Assembly: GCA_022837595.1 (NCBI GenBank)
Contig: JALHFX010000084.1
Coordinates: 1-9,946, forward strand
DNA from: Propionibacterium sp.
Lineage (GTDB): Bacteria > Actinomycetota > Actinomycetes > Propionibacteriales > Propionibacteriaceae
Reading direction: 5' to 3'
DNA length: 9,946 bases
The notes beneath the pieces are model-generated. The model had not been told where the DNA came from. It did no database searches and worked only from the letters and a program-made list of their open reading frames with translations. A program made the translations under genes and the position numbers. Shown piece by piece: positions 6,939 to 9,946 of the stretch (positions are counted from its first letter, which is position 1; the number at the start of each line of letters is the position of its first letter).

Positions 6939-7799
6939 ATGATGGGTGTTTACATGGTCACAGGTTCAGCTTCCGGTATGGGCCGGTCTACTGCTGAGCA
7001 ACTCCGCTGGGAAGGGCACCGTGTCATCGGCGTAGATCTGCACAAGGCTGAGGTGAACGCGGACCTTTCCACCCCTGAGGGTCGGGCCAGCGCAGTGGAG
7101 CAGGTCTTGGAAAACTGTGGGGGACGTCTGGATGGTGCCGTGCTGGCCGCGGGCTTGGGCCCGATCCCCGGACGAGAGAAGCTGATTGCAAACGTGAACT
7201 TCTTGGGGGTTGTAGAACTCCTGGAAGGAATCCACCCGGCTCTTGCAACAGCAGGGAATGCGAAGGTAGTCATTTTTTCCTCCAACTCCACGACAACGGT
7301 CCCCGGGATTCCAGAAGAACTCATTAACGCATTCAAAGAACGGGATTTGGACACTGCCTTAGCCATTGCTGAAGCGGCGGGACCGGACGCATCAGCGACT
7401 TTCGTTTACGCGGGCTCGAAAACTGCCATTACTCACTGGATACGCACAATTGGAGTCACGGAAGAATGGGCCGGCGCTGGCATTCGCGTGAACGCCCTTG
7501 CACCGGGTGCTATCCGTACCCCGCTACTTGAACAGCAGCTGAATGACCCGGAACTGGCGCCTAGCATCCGGGCCTTCCCGATTCCCGTACATGAGTTCGG
7601 AAAACCCGAAGAGGTGGCGCAGTGGGCGATCTTCATGTTGTCGCCCGCCGCGAACTTCCTGTGTGGGTCGGTGATATTCCTCGATGGTGGGACCGACGCG
7701 TACTTCCGTGCTGACTCATGGCCGAAGGCCATCACACCGGAAGAGTTCCCACGCTTCAAGCAGCGGATGGCTGACTTCGCGGCGTCTCTGGAGAAGTAA
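6939..7799 (+). CDS. Short-chain dehydrogenase, 3-alpha-HSD/carbonyl reductase type
   Basis: A 286-residue classical SDR that oxidises or reduces a carbonyl/hydroxyl group with NAD(P)(H). Motifs: cofactor loop TGSASGMG (8-15); LAAGLG (69-74), replacing the usual NNAG; N87 in NVNFLG; Ser114/115 in IFSSNS; YAGSK with Y157 and K161 as the catalytic pair; and LAPGAIRTPLL after it. The TGSASGMG start and the 30-residue insert before the catalytic Tyr (about 124-153) resemble Comamonas 3-alpha-hydroxysteroid dehydrogenase/carbonyl reductase (HsdA). The substrate cannot be read from sequence. AAGGAG (6931-6936) lies 2 bases from the ATG at 6939 and 5 from the in-frame ATG at 6942, so 6942 may be the true start. 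Base use is less GC-rich than in its neighbours (TTTTTTCC, ATTAACGCATTC), a hint of separate origin. It is a single-gene unit closed by two hairpins. Confidence 0.88.
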   Translation: MMGVYMVTGSASGMGRSTAEQLRWEGHRVIGVDLHKAEVNADLSTPEGRASAVEQVLENCGGRLDGAVLAAGLGPIPGREKLIANVNFLGVVELLEGIHPALATAGNAKVVIFSSNSTTTVPGIPEELINAFKERDLDTALAIAEAAGPDASATFVYAGSKTAITHWIRTIGVTEEWAGAGIRVNALAPGAIRTPLLEQQLNDPELAPSIRAFPIPVHEFGKPEEVAQWAIFMLSPAANFLCGSVIFLDGGTDAYFRADSWPKAITPEEFPRFKQRMADFAASLEK

Positions 7800-7805
7800 A
7801 TACGT

Positions 7806-7832
7806 TCCGCGGGGCGGGATGGGCCCCGCGGA
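7806..7832 (+). terminator. GC-rich hairpin just after the SDR gene
   Basis: A perfect 10-bp stem, TCCGCGGGGC (7806-7815) with GCCCCGCGGA (7823-7832), around a 7-base loop. It begins 7 bases after the SDR stop. No U tract follows. It probably blocks RNA decay or assists the stronger terminator just downstream. Confidence 0.6.
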
Positions 7833-7847
7833 CATACGCCGTCTTGG

Positions 7848-7888
7848 AGGAGGACGTGCCCGGTAGTAGGGCACGTCCTCCTTTGTTG
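7848..7888 (+). terminator. Strong intrinsic terminator
   Basis: A perfect 13-bp stem between 7849-7861 (GGAGGACGTGCCC) and 7869-7881, with a 7-base loop GGTAGTA, extended by an A-T and G-U pairs. It is followed directly by TTTGTTG. This is the clearest rho-independent terminator in the window and ends the SDR transcript. Confidence 0.85.
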
Positions 7889-8060
7889 ACTACTGCTCCC
7901 GAAGGTTAGGCCCGGAACTTCCACCGGGTGAAGCCCGCCCGCACCTTGCCGTTGAATATCTGGTCGATTCGTGAATCGATCTCGGTCGTCCACCTTTTCT
8001 CGAAGGATCCGAGTCCTACCCGAGTTCCACAACGTTAGTGCCCCGGGCCGCAAGGACGCC
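7889..8060. other. Noncoding stretch left of the repeat block
   Basis: No convincing gene. It contains a near-palindrome TCGATTCGTGAATCGA (7964-7979; 7-bp arms, 2-base centre), a small CCCGG/CCGGG hairpin (7911-7915 with 7924-7928), and a 42-codon minus-strand open frame ending at 7906. That frame reads FEKRWTTEIDSRIDQIFNGK followed by VRAGFTRWKFRA, and could be the remnant tail of a lost gene. Confidence 0.4.
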
Positions 8061-8231
8061 CCCACGATGAATCGCACTGGGGTAAACCCGGCCAACACCC
8101 GTGAGTGGTCCCCAGATGCCTGTTCGCCGACAAAACTGGGCCTGCAAAGCGATCTGGGGACCAGTCACGGGTGTTGGGGTGCGAGTAACCCTGTTTCTTG
8201 CTGACCGCCTCGGCGTAGGCTGCCGGCCTTT
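8061..8231. repeat. 171-bp palindromic repeat, copy A
   Basis: It matches 8500-8670 at 155 of 171 positions without gaps (constant offset 439). Inside are 24-bp inverted arms, 8094-8117 and 8152-8175, separated by 34 bases. One arm position is mismatched in this copy (CCAGTCAC on the right arm against CCACTCAC in copy B). The differences between copies cluster in the spacer (7 of 16 fall between 8131 and 8150). No transposase or phage gene is adjacent. It may be a dispersed intergenic repeat, a non-autonomous element or a structured RNA; which one is unknown. Confidence 0.85.
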
Positions 8232-8420
8232 TGATGAGCTGGGCTGCTACCAGCGCGATGTGCATGCTCATCAGGGTCGTCGTTGCTGTTACGTTGTGCT
8301 GGATCGGTCGAGCCTGTGGCTTCCGCAGCGTCCGTGCCGCGCGAGGCCTGCGGCCGCTCCCGACCGGATCCTTACTTTCCGCAGGAAAAGGGACTCATAT
8401 ATCGGATCGAGCCGTCCGGT
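8232..8420. other. Unique spacer between repeat copies
   Basis: 189 bases that separate copy A from the second repeat cluster, with no supportable gene on either strand. It opens with an 8-bp inverted repeat, TGATGAGC (8232-8239) with GCTCATCA (8266-8273), directly against the end of copy A. A later AT-rich stretch, CTCATATATCGG (about 8394-8405), interrupts the GC-rich background but no paired -35 box is evident. Confidence 0.4.
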
Positions 8421-8500
8421 TAGTGCCCCAAAACGCCCCTCCCCGAACCCGTGACAAGCACAGACACTTGTACCCTCGACCGAAGTGTGGAACTCAGGCC
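8421..8500. repeat. Second repeat family, copy 1 (about 80 bp)
   Basis: It aligns without gaps to 8672-8751 (offset 251; 61 of 80 positions identical). Shared core blocks are TGCCCCAAA, TGACAAGCACAGAC, CCCTCGAC and GTGGAACT. It immediately precedes copy B of the 171-bp repeat, so the layout is 80-bp unit, 171-bp unit, 80-bp unit. It may be a flanking part of the same element family. Confidence 0.7.
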
Positions 8501-8670
8501 CCACGATGAATCGCACAGGGGCAAACCCGGCCAACACCCGTGAGTGGTCCCCAGATGCCTGTTCGCGGACGCGATTGAGCCCGCAGAGCGATCTGGGGAC
8601 CACTCACGGGTGTTCGCGTGCGAGCAACCCTGTTTCTGGCTGACCGCCTCGGCGTTGGCTGCCGGCCTTT
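8500..8670. repeat. 171-bp palindromic repeat, copy B
   Basis: Direct copy of 8061-8231, with perfect 24-bp inverted arms at 8533-8556 and 8591-8614 and a 34-base spacer. As RNA or single-stranded DNA the arms would give a very stable long hairpin. It is flanked on both sides by the diverged 80-bp repeat. Because the arms are palindromic, both strands translate to the same NTREWSPD string, which is an artefact and not evidence for coding. Confidence 0.87.
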
Positions 8671-8671
8671 C

Positions 8672-8751
8672 TACTGCCCCAAAGCCTCCTTCCCGGAGTC
8701 CATGACAAGCACAGACGCTCGGGCCCTCGACCCAGTCGTGGAACTTAGGTC
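8672..8751. repeat. Second repeat family, copy 2 (about 80 bp)
   Basis: Diverged direct copy of 8421-8500. It follows copy B of the palindromic repeat after one base. Sequence beyond about 8755 no longer matches, so the repeat cluster ends here. Confidence 0.7.
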
Positions 8752-8936
8752 CTACTGCGCCCGCAGTACCAGCATCGGTCCGTCTGGATGATGGCGCGAT
8801 CGCTGCTGTCGTCAGCCAGGTCACCTTGGTCGTCGAACGGTACCCCGTTGAGAACTGAAGACAAGGAGCCGCCGCCTGCCTGGGTGACCGCACCTTCGCG
8901 ATCACCCGGCGGAGGCCCGGAGCAACACCGAATCGG
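8752..8936 (-). terminator. Gap downstream of purU with a likely terminator hairpin
   Basis: GGGTGACCGC (8882-8891) and GCGATCACCC (8898-8907) pair with one mismatch around a 6-base loop. Outer GCCGCC/GGCGG segments can extend the stem. Read on the minus strand it lies about 30 bases after the purU stop and is followed by a moderately T-rich CCTTGTCTTC, so it can end purU transcription. AACGG (8839-8843) and CCGTT (8848-8852) form another small stem. No gene is visible in the rest. Confidence 0.5.
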
Positions 8937-9779
8937 TCAGCGGAAGATGACGGTGCGGATCCCATCAAGGAAGATGCGCTTCTCCGCGAGGAGCTTGACA
9001 GCCGCGGTCAGCGTCTGCGACTCGAGCACCTGACCGATGCTCGACAATTCTGCGACCGAGCGGGTGTGATCGACCCGGCTCACGTTCTGCTCGATGATCG
9101 GGCCCTCGTCCAAGTCGGCGGTCGCGAAATGCGCGGTCGCCCCGATCAACTTGACCCCGCGAGTGTGAGCCTGGCGGTAGGGATTCGCGCCCTTGAAACC
9201 CGGCAGGAAACTGTGATGGATATTGATCACACGGCCCGATAGGTATTCGCACAGCTCGGGCGAAAGAATCTGCATATAACGAGCCAGCACCACCAATTCG
9301 ATATCCAGGTCTTCGACTGCTTGCCGAATACGGTTCTCGAATGCGTGCTTGCTATCGGGGAAGACCGGCTGAGATCCGAAATCGATGCCGTAAGACTGTG
9401 CCAGCGGACGTAGCGTTTCATGATTCGACAAGATCAACGGGATCTCGATCTGCAATTCGCCACTACGCAAGTGGAAGAGCAGATCGTTCAGAGGCCCTGC
9501 GGCCTTGCTGACCAGCACCAGCGTCCGGGTCTTGTGACTCGCCGCGCTCACCTGCCAGGACGCATCGAAACGCTCGCCGACCGCTGCGATCGCCTGCTCG
9601 AACTCATCCGGATCCACCGGGATATCGGCCTCGACGCGCATGAAGAAGCGTCCGGTATCGGTGGAGGTGAATTGCTGGAGCTCGATGATATTGCCCCCGC
9701 AACCGACGATTGCACCGCTCACGGCGTGGACGATGCCCGGAATGTCGTTGCAGGAGAATGTCAGGATCAACTGGTGCAC
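8937..9779 (-). CDS. purU: Formyltetrahydrofolate deformylase PurU
   Basis: It hydrolyses 10-formyltetrahydrofolate to tetrahydrofolate and formate (EC 3.5.1.10), balancing the one-carbon pool and supplying formate to purine synthesis. In the 280-residue protein an N-terminal ACT regulatory domain (about 2-80, with DIPGIVHAVSGAIVGCGGNI) precedes the formyltransferase-fold hydrolase domain. Catalytic residues are N186 and H188 in NIHHSFLPGFKGANPY and D224 in TADLDEGPI, and the length is normal. The start is the GTG at 9779. It gives the family N-terminus VHQLILTFSC, whereas the longer frame begins at a TTG (9848) and adds 23 non-conserved residues. A TAGACT -10 box ends 7 bases before the GTG, leaving no room for an SD, so the mRNA is probably leaderless. 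The gene is divergent from icd. Confidence 0.93.
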   Translation of the reverse strand: MHQLILTFSCNDIPGIVHAVSGAIVGCGGNIIELQQFTSTDTGRFFMRVEADIPVDPDEFEQAIAAVGERFDASWQVSAASHKTRTLVLVSKAAGPLNDLLFHLRSGELQIEIPLILSNHETLRPLAQSYGIDFGSQPVFPDSKHAFENRIRQAVEDLDIELVVLARYMQILSPELCEYLSGRVINIHHSFLPGFKGANPYRQAHTRGVKLIGATAHFATADLDEGPIIEQNVSRVDHTRSVAELSSIGQVLESQTLTAAVKLLAEKRIFLDGIRTVIFR

Positions 9780-9786
9780 CTGGGGG

Positions 9787-9792
9787 AGTCTA
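9787..9792 (-). promoter_or_regulatory. Probable -10 box for leaderless purU
   Basis: On the minus strand TAGACT fits the actinobacterial TANNNT -10 consensus. Seven bases separate it from the GTG start at 9779, the spacing expected when transcription begins at the start codon itself. No good -35 hexamer is seen at 17-18 bases upstream, which is common for such promoters. Confidence 0.5.
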
Positions 9793-9852
9793 CCCGGATG
9801 AGCCCGGACTACCGCTGTCTTCGCATCGAGCGATCTCCCACCCGCCAACCGC

Positions 9853-9858
9853 TAGATT
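9853..9858 (+). promoter_or_regulatory. Candidate -10 box for icd
   Basis: TAGATT fits the TANNNT consensus and lies 55 bases upstream of the icd start, leaving room for a short leader with an SD. No matching -35 box is visible, so this is only a candidate. Confidence 0.3.
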
Positions 9859-9913
9859 GGGACGCAGCCAGCACTCGCAAGCGCAGCAGTCGCCGAAACG
9901 AAGAGGAACGTTC

Positions 9914-9946
9914 ATGGGCAAGATCAAGGTGGCCGGTACCGTCGTC
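9914..9946 (+). CDS. icd: NADP-dependent isocitrate dehydrogenase, N-terminus (partial)
   Basis: Eleven codons before the right edge encode MGKIKVAGTVV, the typical N-terminus of the dimeric-type NADP isocitrate dehydrogenases of actinobacteria (which continue VELDGDEMTRIIW in the family). The enzyme oxidises isocitrate to 2-oxoglutarate and CO2 in the TCA cycle. AGAGGAA about 7 bases upstream is a fair ribosome-binding site. The assignment rests on this short stretch only. Confidence 0.65.
   Translation, partial: MGKIKVAGTVV

Noticed and set aside
7433..8098. 221-codon minus-strand frame across the SDR end and terminator
   Set aside because: It runs antisense through a strong SDR gene and two terminator hairpins and has no recognisable domain.
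8061..8751. CRISPR array
   Set aside because: There are only two long, imperfect copies with large unequal spacing, and no short regular repeats or cas genes.
8035..8968. Minus-strand frames over the repeat block sharing NTREWSPD and SVCACHG strings
   Set aside because: The shared peptides follow from the DNA repeats and palindromic arms; amino-acid changes are as frequent as base changes and there is no start with SD, so coding is not supported.

Overview
The window is high-GC DNA with Actinomycetota character. GC-rich third positions, GTG starts, a Lipobox-type lipoprotein pair, an HxlR/quinone-reductase pairing and a purU gene divergent from an actinobacterial-type NADP isocitrate dehydrogenase all point that way. 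A Propionibacteriaceae-like genome is possible, but I cannot confirm the family from this window.

Left part (1-2343): the last codons of an unidentified gene run by TAATG overlap into a helicase gene. The helicase has a RelE-like N-terminal domain followed by a UvrD-type superfamily 1 helicase. It is broken by a one-base frameshift near 1210-1235, although the motifs on both sides are intact. This looks like the end of an accessory or defence-type operon that continues outside the window.

Centre (2280-5095): directly against the helicase end lies a 5'-truncated HxlR-family regulator. It is followed by a zinc-type macrodomain ADP-ribosylhydrolase, a class M sirtuin (SirTM, a protein ADP-ribosyltransferase) and an NmrA/QOR2-like NAD(P)H oxidoreductase. 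All three junctions are four-base ATGA overlaps, so these form one translationally coupled unit. The sirtuin would add ADP-ribose to a target, the macrodomain would remove it, and the reductase with its HxlR partner suggests a redox or quinone stress setting. The lipoylation partners GcvH-L and LplA2, found in the classical SirTM operons, are not present here. A nested hairpin at 5043-5095 closes the unit.

Middle right (5177-7888): two tandem paralogous secreted lipoproteins (LppX/LprAFG/LolA-like) come first. A classical short-chain dehydrogenase of the 3-alpha-hydroxysteroid dehydrogenase/carbonyl reductase type follows. It ends at a double hairpin with a very strong rho-independent-like terminator.

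Noncoding block (about 7889-8936): roughly 1 kb without a convincing gene. It holds two 171-bp direct copies (155 of 171 positions identical, offset 439) of an element with 24-bp inverted arms around a 34-nt spacer. It also has a second, more diverged repeat pair of about 80 bp that flanks the second copy. This is the least explained part of the window.

Right end (8937-9946): purU (formyltetrahydrofolate deformylase) on the minus strand, probably translated from a leaderless GTG, divergent from the first 11 codons of icd.
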